Of a DNA stretch of 64,000 nucleotides, positions 52,772-62,229 are shown one piece after another. The first letter of the stretch is position 1. Each line of letters begins with the position of its first letter. The stretch lies in contig JANQQL010000033.1 in the NCBI GenBank assembly GCA_028289345.1, positions 682,001-746,000 on the forward strand. The letters are read 5' to 3'. The position numbers were made by a program, and so were the translations under genes. This DNA is from Planctomycetota bacterium (GTDB taxonomy: Bacteria; Planctomycetota; B15-G4; SIAN01). Below the pieces are notes generated by a model, which worked only from the letters and a program-made list of their open reading frames with translations, was not told the DNA's origin and did not search any database.

Positions 52772-54072
52772 GCCGCCTCCAAATCCAGGGCTGCGCCCTG
52801 TCCTCCACCGATGCACAAGGTGGCGAGCCCGCGACGACAGTCGCTTCGGGCAAGCTCGTGAAGCAGGGTCAACACCAGACGAATCCCCGTGGCCCCCACC
52901 GGATGGCCCAACGCAATCGCCCCTCCATTGACATTGAGCTTCTCGTCGGGAAGTTCGCCGATCGGGTCGGCGCGTCCCAGGTGGCGATGGGCAAACTCCT
53001 CCGAAGCAAAGGCGCGACGGCAGGCCAAGACCTGAACGGCGAACGCCTCATTCAGCTCGATGCGCTCGAAGTCTTCCCAGCGAACGCTGCTTTGACTGAG
53101 CAGCTTGGACGTGGCGTAGACGGGCCCCAATCCCATGCGCGCCGGATCCAGTCCGGCGTACGCGAAGTCGTTCAAGTAGCCCAGCGGTTGAATGCCCAGC
53201 TGCTCCGCCCTTTCCTCGGAGGCCAGCAGCAGTGCCGCCGCCCCATCGGTGAGCTGGCAAGCGTTGCCCACGGTCACGGTTCCGTGGCGTCGATCGAACA
53301 CTGGACGCAACTTGGCAAGTTTTTCCCGAGTGAGTCCTTCCCGGGCTCCATTGTCCGCTTCGGTCACCTCGGGATGCTGCGGATCCGGAAGCACCGGGGC
53401 GATCTCGTCCCGAAACACTCCGTCTTGCTCAGCCCGCAGGGCTTTCTCGTGACTCCGCAGAGCGAACTCATCCTGTTCTTCCCGGGGAATCTGGAACTCC
53501 CGCGCCAGGATCTCGGCAGTTTTGCCCATGATCAGTCCGGACACGGGATCGGTGAGAGCCTCCATCAAGCCAATCCGAGGCTTCAGAAATCGGGGTCGAA
53601 AGCGCAAGAAGTGACCGAGCCGCTGGCCGAGAGTCTTCGCTTTCGCCAACCCGGCCAACCACTCGGCGGCCGAGTCGGGGTACATCACCAACCCCTTCGA
53701 CATGGCCTCGACGCCCCCCACCAGGAACAGAGAGCCTCGGCCCGCCTGAATCCGCAGTGCACCTTCCGTCACCGCTTCCATGCCAGAGGCACAGTTGCGG
53801 TGCACGGTCACCGCGGGAACGTGCTCGGGAACTCCAGCGCGGAGAGCCGCGACCCGGGCCAGGTTTTGGGCATCGGGAGGCTGACCAGCACAGCCCAGGA
53901 TCACTTCGTCGATCTGATCCGGAGACACCGACGATCGAGCCAGGGTCTCGACGAACGCGGATCGGGCGAGCATCGCGGCTTCGACTCGTGCGAACCGGGA
54001 CCCAGCTCGCACGAAGGGAGTCCGAACTCCGCTCAAAATCGCCACGCGGCCGCCAGATTCTCGGGTTGTCAT
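52768..54072 (-). CDS. Acetyl-CoA acyltransferase (thiolase, FadI-like)
   Basis: A 434-residue thiolase. The acyl-accepting cysteine is Cys94 in HRNCASGMEA. The C-terminal part has NVNGGAIALGHPVGATG with the catalytic His and LCIGGGQGAA with the second Cys position filled by Cys in TLCIGGGQG. It performs the last step of beta-oxidation and is upstream of, and coupled to, the hydratase/dehydrogenase gene. AGGAGG precedes ATG 54072. Confidence 0.94.
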   Translation of the reverse strand: MTTRESGGRVAILSGVRTPFVRAGSRFARVEAAMLARSAFVETLARSSVSPDQIDEVILGCAGQPPDAQNLARVAALRAGVPEHVPAVTVHRNCASGMEAVTEGALRIQAGRGSLFLVGGVEAMSKGLVMYPDSAAEWLAGLAKAKTLGQRLGHFLRFRPRFLKPRIGLMEALTDPVSGLIMGKTAEILAREFQIPREEQDEFALRSHEKALRAEQDGVFRDEIAPVLPDPQHPEVTEADNGAREGLTREKLAKLRPVFDRRHGTVTVGNACQLTDGAAALLLASEERAEQLGIQPLGYLNDFAYAGLDPARMGLGPVYATSKLLSQSSVRWEDFERIELNEAFAVQVLACRRAFASEEFAHRHLGRADPIGELPDEKLNVNGGAIALGHPVGATGIRLVLTLLHELARSDCRRGLATLCIGGGQGAALDLEAA

Positions 54073-54245
54073 GGTCGCCCTCCTCCTGGAGCCCCCTTCG
54101 GCCGGACCCGCCGCGGAAATTGACCTCCAATCGCCGCTTGCCTCCGCCCGGCTTTCTCCAGGCTGCTCGAACTCCGATAGCGAAGCGGATGACTAGAATG
54201 GGGAGACCTGAATCGGGATCCCCGTCCACCGGGGCGTCCTCACCC

Positions 54246-55652
54246 ATGACATCTTATTCCCTCGAAGTCGAAGCGCTCCCGTTCCCCGCGGCGGTGGTGA
54301 ACGCTGATGGTTTGCTCCAAGCGACCAATCAGAAGTACCGACGGCGCTGCGGATCCAGCACCCCGAAGCTCGGCGCTCCGCCCCCCCCCTGGGACGATCC
54401 GGCCGCGGCTCCGGTGACGCTTCCCCTGAGCGACTCCTCCCAGCTACTCGTGTGGGTGGATTTTGCCAAGGGACTGCCGCGCGACCTCTTCCACCTGTCT
54501 CGACTCGCCGCTGCCGGCAAGCTGATGTCCGCCGTCGTCCACGAAATCAACAATGCCCTGTCCGGGATCGTGGGCTACTCGCAACTCCTCCAGGAAAAAT
54601 GCGAGAACAGCCGGCTGCAGGCAGATGTGCAGCGCATCCACCAGGAGGCCATCCGCACTTCCCAGGTGGTGGACAACCTGCTCCGGTTCTCGCGCCAAGG
54701 AACCGGTCGACAACAGCCAATCGACCTGCGCGGCTTGATCCGCCGCTGCCTCGAGTTGAAGCAGCGCAGCTTGCGATTGAAGTCCATCGAACTGGACCTC
54801 GATCTCGAACCCTCGCTCCCCCACGTCCTGGGCGACGAAGGACTACTCCTCCAGGTCTTGATCAATCTGATCACGAACGCGGAACAGAGTATTCACGGGG
54901 TCCGGGATCACGGACGGATTCGCCTACAAGTGCGTCGACGCGAGGACTCTTTGGTGCTGGAAGTCAGCGACGACGGTCCCGGAGTTCCTGCCGAGATCCG
55001 TGACTCTCTCTTCGAGCCATTCGTCACTCGTCGCTCCGGCGAGGAGGGAACCGGGCTCGGGCTCAGCCTTTGTCGTGAGATTCTGGAGCAGCACGATGCC
55101 CAGATTGAATTGGCAGACGGACCGGGGCCGGGGGCCTGTTTCCGGGTGACCTTGCCGACATGGAACGACCAGGAGTCGTCCGCGGAACCGGAGCTGCCGA
55201 AGTCCTCGCGCCCCCGCCCGATCCGTGGACGTCGGATCGTGGTCGTCGAAGACGAACCAGTGATCCGGGAAATCGTCACTCGCGCTCTGACCGGCAATCG
55301 CAACCGAATCGTGGCCTTCGAACGGGGCGAGGACGCCCTCCCTTATCTGGAGAGCGAAGCCGTCGACTTGGTCATCAGCGACATTCACCGCCCGGGATTG
55401 AACGGCGTCGACTTGTATCGGGGTTTGGCCACGCGCCGTCCCGAACTGCTCGGACGATTTCTGTTCCTCACCGGAGACACGGTCGGAAAGTCCACTCAGG
55501 AATTCCTGGAACGATCCCGGGCTCACCACTTGGCCAAGCCCATTCTGATCGAGGAACTCCAAGCGAAAGTGGAAGAGATCTTGCGCGAACGAGATCAGCC
55601 GGGAGGGCTGTTCGCCGAATCGCCCTCTCGCGAGAGTTCTTCCCAGGCCTAA
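54246..55652 (+). CDS. Hybrid sensor histidine kinase with C-terminal receiver
   Basis: A 468-residue cytoplasmic protein. A short N-terminal PAS-like segment (about 1-80) is followed by HisKA with the phospho-His in MSAVVHEINNALSG (His99), HATPase with N-box LITNAEQS, SDDGPGV and GTGLGLSL, and from about 335 a receiver domain (VVVEDEP, acceptor Asp in LVISDIH, LTGD, KP). No membrane segment is seen. A response-regulator gene is not adjacent. It diverges from the thiolase gene and abuts cvpA at the 3' end. Confidence 0.9.
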   Translation: MTSYSLEVEALPFPAAVVNADGLLQATNQKYRRRCGSSTPKLGAPPPPWDDPAAAPVTLPLSDSSQLLVWVDFAKGLPRDLFHLSRLAAAGKLMSAVVHEINNALSGIVGYSQLLQEKCENSRLQADVQRIHQEAIRTSQVVDNLLRFSRQGTGRQQPIDLRGLIRRCLELKQRSLRLKSIELDLDLEPSLPHVLGDEGLLLQVLINLITNAEQSIHGVRDHGRIRLQVRRREDSLVLEVSDDGPGVPAEIRDSLFEPFVTRRSGEEGTGLGLSLCREILEQHDAQIELADGPGPGACFRVTLPTWNDQESSAEPELPKSSRPRPIRGRRIVVVEDEPVIREIVTRALTGNRNRIVAFERGEDALPYLESEAVDLVISDIHRPGLNGVDLYRGLATRRPELLGRFLFLTGDTVGKSTQEFLERSRAHHLAKPILIEELQAKVEEILRERDQPGGLFAESPSRESSSQA

Positions 55653-56294
55653 CTAGCGGTCTCGGTTGGCGCGGGGGCGCTCGCTGTCGTCCCGCCGTCG
55701 GGGCGGGCGATCTTCGACACGGCGGGTCTGACGCCGCGACCCGTCTCCCCCGAAGTTGTTCCTCAACTTCGACATCATGTCGCTGACCCGCTGTTTGACC
55801 TCCTCCGGGAACAAGGGGCCTCCGCGCTGAATCGCCTCATCGGCGAAACGGCCGGTGTACGCATTGGCAATGCGCTCTTGGAACGGGTCGAACAAGGAGA
55901 AGAAAGACACCGCGATGACGACCAAAGCCCCGGCTTTCAACAAGCCGAACAAGCCGCCCAGGACCCGGTCAAAGGACGCCAGGTGCAATCCGTCAATCAG
56001 GCCTTTCAGCAGTCGGGCCAACAGCATGACCACGAGCAGGACGGCAACAAAAATCAGGAAGTAGGACGCAATGATGTCCAGATTGCTTTCTTCGGACAGC
56101 GCGGGGAACGTGGAGCGCAGTGAAGGAGCCAGTTTGGGCGACAAGGTTCGCGCGGCAAACAAACCACCAATCAAAGCACCGAGTCCCGCCGCCTGCCAAA
56201 CGAAGCCCTTGAAGATCCCGCGGACCATGAACCACAGACACAACAGCAACGCGATGCCATCCACGACACCGAGATTGGTGAACTGCTCTCTCAT
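55653..56294 (-). CDS. CvpA-family inner membrane protein
   Basis: A 213-residue protein with four membrane segments (about 8-25, 30-48, 72-92 and 105-128) of the CvpA family, with the pattern GVVDGIALLLCLWFMVRGIFKGF at the start. The C-terminal 70 residues are soluble and end in an Arg/Asp-rich tail. E. coli CvpA is linked to colicin V export and envelope stress. Its stop directly adjoins the stop of the kinase gene on the other strand. Confidence 0.85.
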   Translation of the reverse strand: MREQFTNLGVVDGIALLLCLWFMVRGIFKGFVWQAAGLGALIGGLFAARTLSPKLAPSLRSTFPALSEESNLDIIASYFLIFVAVLLVVMLLARLLKGLIDGLHLASFDRVLGGLFGLLKAGALVVIAVSFFSLFDPFQERIANAYTGRFADEAIQRGGPLFPEEVKQRVSDMMSKLRNNFGGDGSRRQTRRVEDRPPRRRDDSERPRANRDR

Positions 56295-56502
56295 GGGATC
56301 TCCCCGGGAAGCACGGATTGCGCGCTCGTGACCACACCGCCGGGTGGCTGAATAGTCCGAAACCGTGCGCTGCGCAAGGCGCCTATGTTACCGGCCGGGG
56401 ATGCGAAGCGTTCGGACCAGGAACCCGGGGGGACGACTTCCGGGAGCCGAGGTCACCCCTTGCCGGACCGGAGGAAACTTCTCGGTCTCGGAAATGGCGC
56501 CG

Positions 56503-57168
56503 TCAGTTGGGCGGCGAGAGCTGCAAGGACACGCTGAGGCCACCCTGTTCTTCGACGGAAACGGTCATTTCCCCGCCCGTGGCTTGAACGATGTCGAGAG
56601 CCAGCAAGATCTCCGGCTGAGAGCGCGGATCTCCTCGGAAAGGGTCGATTCGCCAGCGCATGGTCTTGGAGGGCCCGTCCAGGGCCGGCTCGAGATGCAA
56701 GTTCACCCGTGGGGCGGCCGACTTTTCGGGAAGAACCCCGAAGAACGTGCAAAGGAAACTCAGTCCCACGACTTCCGACTCGCGGGAATCGAGACTTCCC
56801 GTGGTGGAGCCGCCCTCGGTCACGTTGAGCACGCGGCCCTTGGTTCCGAGGCGAACCAGTTCGAGCAGGTTGTTTTGGGTTTCCTCGACCGTCTTTGGTG
56901 GCGCCGCTTCGAGGCCGTCTTCCTGCCCCATCCAATGGATGCGGTTCAGCAAAGACTCCATCTTCTCGAGCTGGCTGTCGATCATCGGACCGACCCGATC
57001 GGGCAGTGACTGTCCGATCCGCATGAGCTGCCGAACTCCGGCCATGACCGTCAGCACGTTGTTGGTCTCGTGCAGGACCATCGGGCACAAGTACCCGAAC
57101 ACGCATCGGCGTCCGCGCTCCAGCAACTCGTCGCGATCGACCCGAGTCCCCGTGGTTTCCGAGGCCAT
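56503..57168 (-). CDS. Histidine-kinase-like protein with a degenerate ATPase region
   Basis: A 221-residue protein. Near residue 30 it has LCPMVLHETNNVLTVMAGV, which matches an H-box with following NN as in the hybrid kinase at 54246 (VVHEINNALSGIVG). The C-terminal part resembles the end of a HATPase domain (DIVQATGGEMTVSVEEQGG) but lacks DxGxG and GxGxG loops. It may be a phosphotransfer or decoy protein rather than an active kinase. ATG 57168 is chosen because GGAGG stands six bases ahead. Confidence 0.6.
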   Translation of the reverse strand: MASETTGTRVDRDELLERGRRCVFGYLCPMVLHETNNVLTVMAGVRQLMRIGQSLPDRVGPMIDSQLEKMESLLNRIHWMGQEDGLEAAPPKTVEETQNNLLELVRLGTKGRVLNVTEGGSTTGSLDSRESEVVGLSFLCTFFGVLPEKSAAPRVNLHLEPALDGPSKTMRWRIDPFRGDPRSQPEILLALDIVQATGGEMTVSVEEQGGLSVSLQLSPPN

Positions 57169-57315
57169 GAGCATCCTCCCCATGCTTGCGGCGCTCCTTC
57201 CGGGGACGTAGGGTACGCTCCTCACGCCCCCGGGAGAACCGGCGGTCCTCTTCGACCGCGCGTCTCCAGGTGTCGGCTTTTCCTGTGTCGTCGAAATCCT
57301 TCCCCGTGCTGGAGA

Positions 57316-58077
57316 ATGATCCAAGCCCAACAGCTCACCAAAGTGTACCCGGGCTCGCGGCGCAAGAACCGCCCGGCCGAGGCCGTGGTCGACCTCAGCT
57401 TTCGTTGCGATGCGGGGGAGACCTACGCTCTGCTCGGGCCAAACGGCGCCGGCAAGACGACGACCCTACGCATGCTGGCCACCACCCTTCGCCCGACCCG
57501 GGGGACGGCCACCGTCTGCGGTCACGACCTGGTGGAGAATCCCCAGGAAGTGCGGCGCTCGATCGGGTTCCTGACCGGGAACACCTCGCTTTACGGGCGG
57601 CTGAAGGCTCGCGAGGTTCTCCTCTACTTCGGGCGCCTCTATGGACTGGAGGAGTCGGCGCTCGCTGGTCGCATCGAGTATCTGGCCTCGGTGTTCTCCA
57701 TGGACACCTTCCTTGGCGAGCGCTGCGACAAGCTCTCCCAAGGGATGAAGCAGAAGGTCAACCTCGCGCGCAGCGTGATTCACGACCCTCCGGTGATGAT
57801 CCTGGATGAGCCGACCTCGGCCCTGGATGTCATCACCTCCCAAGCGGTCGTTCAGTTCATTCGCCAATGTCGCGAAGACGGCAAGGCGGTGATCCTGTCG
57901 ACCCATTTCATGCCGGAGGCGAACAAGCTCGCCGACCGAATCGGAATTCTGCACGACGGCCGACTTCACCACGAAGGAACGGAATCTGAGATTCTGGTGA
58001 GTACCGGAGCGAAGGATCTCGAAGAGGTGTTCCTCCAACTGGCCGGCACTCTCGAACGAGGACAAGCATCCGGCTAA
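57316..58077 (+). CDS. ABC transporter ATP-binding protein (NatA-like), no permease beside it
   Basis: A 253-residue ABC ATPase with Walker A GPNGAGKTT near 41, the short signature KLSQGMKQKV (in place of LSGGQ, typical of NatA/CcmA-like exporters), Walker B VMILDEPTS and the H-loop STHF. No permease gene lies next to it: the neighbours are on the other strand. GGAG is almost against the ATG at 57316, so the start is not fully certain. Confidence 0.85.
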   Translation: MIQAQQLTKVYPGSRRKNRPAEAVVDLSFRCDAGETYALLGPNGAGKTTTLRMLATTLRPTRGTATVCGHDLVENPQEVRRSIGFLTGNTSLYGRLKAREVLLYFGRLYGLEESALAGRIEYLASVFSMDTFLGERCDKLSQGMKQKVNLARSVIHDPPVMILDEPTSALDVITSQAVVQFIRQCREDGKAVILSTHFMPEANKLADRIGILHDGRLHHEGTESEILVSTGAKDLEEVFLQLAGTLERGQASG

Positions 58078-58084
58078 CGAGGTT

Positions 58085-59164
58085 TCACTCCTCGTCCGGA
58101 CCGCTCCCCTTGCCGTTGTTCGACTCCGAGTTCTTTTTCTTCGGCTTTGGCTGAGGTTTTGACTCGTCCTTCAGCCAAGAGGCACCCCCGACCGGATAGG
58201 CTTCGAGCGCAATTCTCGTCGCTCGCTCGCCGGGGGTTTCCACCATCGTCGCTTCGGCCGCCATCGTCGAACCAGGCTCGCCGGTCGCCGCCTCCGACAA
58301 CAAGGGGTCTTCCCAACCGAGATAGGCGCGCGCTTTGGCGATCACGATTTGATTGCGTTTTGCGGCGGAGGTTCGACGAGGGGCTTTTTCTTCCGCCTCT
58401 TCTTCTTCGACCACTTCGCGCGCCTGGCGTTCAACATCCAGCCAGTCCAAAAGCTCCGGACGCACATCCACCCCGGCTTCAGCGATCATCTTGGTCACTG
58501 GTTCCGCAAACTCGAAGAAGTCCACTTCGCCGGTGTTGTCTCGGTCCAGGGCACGAAAGAAGCGCAGACTCGCCATCTGTTGATCGCGCAACTCCAAGAA
58601 ATCGACCCCTTCACTCGCGTCAAGGTCGATCCCTGCAAACCACGACCGGATCTGACGCGCATCCACGGAGATCGTCTGAGGCCGAGACAACAACACCGTG
58701 ATGCTGATCTCCGAGGATTCGAACAGTCCCGTCACGAGCTCCACCAGTTCCGGGTCCGCCTTCTCCTCTTCCCCGCTCTGCATGGCCTCCAACGAGAACT
58801 CGAGAAGCTTGACCGGGTCGGCCAATAGCTCCACGATTTCCCGCGCTTCTTCCCGGGTCAACGGGCCTTGTTCCAATCGCTCCGCGAGAAAGTCCGGAAT
58901 CGCCGAGGTCTTTGCCGTCGGTGCGCTTGGCGCGGCTCCCGTCAATCCAGTCAGTCCGGTCGGGATCTTGGGAAGTCGCAAACGCGAAGACGAACTCGAT
59001 CGGGACCGCCCCCCTTTGCCCCCGCGTCCTCCCGTTGGCTGAGGAAACAACTCAGTCTCGGGAGTGGTTTGGAGAGCCGCGAAGACCACGGACGCGGGAA
59101 CCGGGGCGCCCGCCCCCAAGCCCGTCACCGATGCCAGTAGAGCTGTTCCAAACACACTGATCAC
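58085..59164 (-). CDS. Secreted EF-hand calcium-binding protein
   Basis: A 359-residue protein with a signal peptide, a Gly/Arg/Ser-rich linker (about 45-65), an acidic helical region and two EF-hand loops: DLDASEGVDFLE (about 180-191) and DRDNTGEVDFFE (about 207-218). A long acidic segment and a Lys/Pro/Glu-rich C-terminal tail follow. It likely binds Ca2+ in the periplasm or outside the cell. GTG 59164 has GGAGG nine bases ahead; GTG 59173 directly follows GGAGG and is less likely. Partner unknown. Confidence 0.75.
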   Translation of the reverse strand: MISVFGTALLASVTGLGAGAPVPASVVFAALQTTPETELFPQPTGGRGGKGGRSRSSSSSRLRLPKIPTGLTGLTGAAPSAPTAKTSAIPDFLAERLEQGPLTREEAREIVELLADPVKLLEFSLEAMQSGEEEKADPELVELVTGLFESSEISITVLLSRPQTISVDARQIRSWFAGIDLDASEGVDFLELRDQQMASLRFFRALDRDNTGEVDFFEFAEPVTKMIAEAGVDVRPELLDWLDVERQAREVVEEEEAEEKAPRRTSAAKRNQIVIAKARAYLGWEDPLLSEAATGEPGSTMAAEATMVETPGERATRIALEAYPVGGASWLKDESKPQPKPKKKNSESNNGKGSGPDEE

Positions 59165-59351
59165 GAAATGCACCCTCCGACCCCCTGGAACCCCGAGAAA
59201 CCACCGAGGTTTCTCATCGGATCCCGGAGTGCTGGGATTGACCCTGGACGCAAGATTCTACTGGGGCAACGGAGGGAACCCTCCCGCTTGGAGCCCGGAA
59301 GCCGATGGGACACGGGGGGAACCGAGGAATCTCGGGCGGAACGGCCCTCGG

Positions 59352-60551
59352 TCAAACCGTCGGCTTGGGTACGGTCAAGCTCGGTCCCGATTGCATGGCC
59401 ATGCGCGCCAACAGAGCGGCACCGACCGGCAAGGCGGCCTCGTCGACATCGAACTGGGAGTGGTGGTTGGGCCGGGATTCGCCGACCTTGCTGGGGGGAC
59501 CACCACAACCGAGGAACGCGAATGCCCCGGGAGTGTGCTGCAAGAAGTACGAAAAGTCTTCTCCGGCCATGATCGGTTGGCAGGGAAAGTGAACGCTCTC
59601 CTCCCCGAGCAGCTCGACCGCCGCTTGGTGGACTCGCCGGGCCGCGCCCTCGTGATTGAACACCACCGGGTATCCCCGTTGGAATTCGAATTCCACTCGC
59701 CCTCCGGCCGGCTCGACGATCCCCTTGCCGACTTGCTCCAAGCGCTCGAACAAATCCTCTCGGACTTGATCGTCCAAGGTCCGAATCGTGCCCTCCAAGA
59801 CCACTTCGGAGGGAATCACGTTGCGAGCGGTCCCACCATGGATGGAGCCAATGGTGACCACCGATGGCTGCAGTGGGTCGACGTGTCGACTCACCACCCG
59901 CTGCACGGCACTGACGATTTCGGACGCCATGACAATCGGATCTGCCGCACGGTGAGGAATGGCCGCGTGCCCTCCCACGCCGTGAACGCGGATGGTCATG
60001 TCGGCCGGAGATCCCATCAGGGGCCCCGGCCGCGTGGCGATCAATCCCGTGGGCATCAACGAAATCACGTGCAGTCCATAGATCTCTTCGACGTCCTGCA
60101 ACGCTTTCTCTCGAATCATGGCCGGAGCGCCTCCGGGAAGAAGTTCTTCGGACGGCTGGAACACGAGGACCACATCGCGCGGCAGCTTGTCGCGATGCCC
60201 GACTAGGATCTTGGCAGCACCCAACAACATGGCGAGGTGCGCATCATGGCCGCAAGCATGCATGCGACCTTCGTGACAAGAAGCGAAGTCATGACCGGTT
60301 TCTTCCGTCACCGGGAGACCATCCATGTCCGCGCGCAACGCCACCGCCGGTCCCCCGGCTCCACGGATTCGAGCCACGATTCCCGTCTTCGCCACCGGAT
60401 ACCGGTACTCAATGCCAAGTTCGTCGAGTTCTCGGCGAATCCGCTCCGACGTCCAGTTCTCTTCGAACCCGAGTTCTGGATGTTGATGAAAGTCGCGGCG
60501 CCACTCTTGCAACGAAGCTGCCAGGTCCCGCGCATCCTCCAGCTGATTCAT
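59352..60551 (-). CDS. M20-family amidohydrolase (aminoacylase/carboxypeptidase-like)
   Basis: A 399-residue zinc amidohydrolase of the AmhX/hippurate-hydrolase type. It has LRADMDGLPV near 70, MHACGHDAHLAMLLG near 97, FQPSEELLPGGA near 130 with the catalytic Glu, and GVGGHAAIPH in the dimerisation domain, with MAGEDFSYFL near the C-terminus. It cleaves N-acyl or peptide amide bonds; the substrate is not set. AGGAG lies ten bases before ATG 60551. No signal peptide. Confidence 0.92.
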   Translation of the reverse strand: MNQLEDARDLAASLQEWRRDFHQHPELGFEENWTSERIRRELDELGIEYRYPVAKTGIVARIRGAGGPAVALRADMDGLPVTEETGHDFASCHEGRMHACGHDAHLAMLLGAAKILVGHRDKLPRDVVLVFQPSEELLPGGAPAMIREKALQDVEEIYGLHVISLMPTGLIATRPGPLMGSPADMTIRVHGVGGHAAIPHRAADPIVMASEIVSAVQRVVSRHVDPLQPSVVTIGSIHGGTARNVIPSEVVLEGTIRTLDDQVREDLFERLEQVGKGIVEPAGGRVEFEFQRGYPVVFNHEGAARRVHQAAVELLGEESVHFPCQPIMAGEDFSYFLQHTPGAFAFLGCGGPPSKVGESRPNHHSQFDVDEAALPVGAALLARMAMQSGPSLTVPKPTV

Positions 60552-60754
60552 GGCGATCGCTTCTCCTGAAATCGTGAGTTGGCTCTCGTTCGCGACGCGT
60601 CTTGGTTGGCGATTCGTCCCCGACCGGCAGAAGTCCGCGAAACGAGTCACTCCCCATCCCGCGATGATATCGTGGGGGGTCTCACTCTCGCCGTCCCTGG
60701 AGATCTCCCACCAAGCGACGGATCCACCCCGGCCGGAACGTTCGGAGAGTCGCC

Positions 60755-61921
60755 ATGGCCGAAGTCTTGAACTTGGAATGCTCCGAGTGCGGGGATCGGT
60801 TGCCAGCCGAACCGTGGATCGGCCTGTGTCCGGATTGCCAGCGGCCCCTCCTCGCGCGCTACGATCTGACGCCGCTGTCCCAGCTCTCCGCCAAGAGCTT
60901 CGCGGGTCGATTGCGCAGTCTCTGGCGCTATCACGAAGTCCTCCCGCTCCACGAGGGCGACGAACCCCTGAGCCTCGGCGAAGGCTGGACTCCCCTACTG
61001 TCCCTGCCGACCCTTGGTCGGGAACTGGGACTTTCCCACTTGTACGGCAAGAACGAAGGAGCCAATCCCACCGGTTCCTTCAAGGACCGCGGAATGGCAG
61101 TGGCACTCCACCAGGTGCGTGCCCATGGAATCTCCCAGGTCTCTCTCCCCAGTGCCGGCAACGCCGCCGGATCCGCGAGCGCCTACGCTCGCCGCGGCAA
61201 CCTCACGTTGCGCCTGGCTATGCCCGACACCACCCCGCTCGCCAACCGCTTCGAGTGTGATTACTTCGGCTTCGACACCGAGCTGGTTCCCGGAAGCCTG
61301 CGGGAAGCCGGAGTCTGGTTGAAGGAAAACCTCGGTGCCCCATGGGTCGATCTCTCCACCATGAAGGAGCCCTATCGGCTCGAGGGGAAGAAGACCATGG
61401 GTTACGAACTCTACGAGCAAGGTTGCGGACAGCTCCCGGACGTCATCGTCTATCCCGCCGGTGGTGGGACCGGTTTGATCGGGATGGGCAAGGCATTCGA
61501 CGAACTGGAAGAGGCTGGCTTGATCCAGCAACGCCCGCGCATGATTGCGGTGCAAGCAGAAGGTTGTGCCCCGATCGTCGACGCATGGGAAACAGGAAAA
61601 GAACAGGCCACCGGCATTGAGGACCCGCAAACGATGGCGGCGGGGCTTCGCGTTCCCGCTCCCATTGGCGACCGACTGATGCTCCGGACGATTCGCGAGT
61701 CCCGTGGATGCGCCGTCTCCGTGTCAGACGCGAGTATCCTGGAAGCTGCGGGACACGTGGCGCGCAGCGAGGGCCTGTTCGTTTCCCCGGAAGCGGCGGC
61801 GACGGTGGCGGCACTGCCGCTCCTGCGCGAGCGTCAGGACGTGAGTCCCGACGACAAAATCGTGGTGTTCTTGACTGCTTCGGGACTCAAGAACGTGGAC
61901 GACTATCGCTCCCAAGGGTAG
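60755..61921 (+). CDS. thrC: Threonine synthase
   Basis: A 388-residue PLP enzyme with the ThrC-type zinc ribbon (Cys9, Cys12, Cys25, Cys28), the PLP lysine Lys110 in NPTGSFKDRG, SAGNAAGSASAYARR and the GGGTGLIG phosphate loop. It makes threonine from O-phosphohomoserine. It runs opposite to the tRNA genes that follow. Confidence 0.9.
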   Translation: MAEVLNLECSECGDRLPAEPWIGLCPDCQRPLLARYDLTPLSQLSAKSFAGRLRSLWRYHEVLPLHEGDEPLSLGEGWTPLLSLPTLGRELGLSHLYGKNEGANPTGSFKDRGMAVALHQVRAHGISQVSLPSAGNAAGSASAYARRGNLTLRLAMPDTTPLANRFECDYFGFDTELVPGSLREAGVWLKENLGAPWVDLSTMKEPYRLEGKKTMGYELYEQGCGQLPDVIVYPAGGGTGLIGMGKAFDELEEAGLIQQRPRMIAVQAEGCAPIVDAWETGKEQATGIEDPQTMAAGLRVPAPIGDRLMLRTIRESRGCAVSVSDASILEAAGHVARSEGLFVSPEAAATVAALPLLRERQDVSPDDKIVVFLTASGLKNVDDYRSQG

Positions 61922-61987
61922 CGGCAAACTCGACCGGGGAAGGCGCCGCGGGGGAGAGGGAACGACGAGAATGTCCCGAGGAAGAAT

Positions 61988-62062
61988 TGGTGGGCCGTAC
62001 TGGATTTGAACCAGTGACTTCTACCGTGTGAAGATAGCACTCTACCACTGAGTTAACGGCCC
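61988..62062 (-). tRNA. tRNA-Val (anticodon CAC)
   Basis: On the minus strand the acceptor arms GGGCCGT and ACGGCCC pair fully. The anticodon stem CTATC/GGTAG encloses the loop TTCACAC (anticodon CAC), and GGTTCAAATCC is the T-arm. The 3' CCA is encoded. It lies 27 bases after tRNA-Leu and is probably processed from the same transcript. Confidence 0.93.
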
Positions 62063-62089
62063 ACGGGACGCTTGGCGAGAGCGGAAAAC

Positions 62090-62176
62090 TGGTACCAGAG
62101 GAGGGACTCGAACCCTCAAGTCCGTGAGGACGGCGGATTTTGAATCCGCTGCGTCTGCCAATTCCGCCACTCTGGC
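62090..62176 (-). tRNA. tRNA-Leu (anticodon CAA)
   Basis: On the minus strand the acceptor is GCCAGAG/CTCTGGT, with one G-U closing pair. The anticodon stem GCGGA/TCCGC holds TTCAAAA (anticodon CAA). A long variable arm (GTCCTCACGGACTTGAG) marks class II leucine tRNA. CCA is encoded. Confidence 0.95.
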
Positions 62177-62229
62177 GACCGGTTGTTCCGACAAAAGCCC
62201 GGGAGTTGTACCACGGGTGGTCCTGGTCC

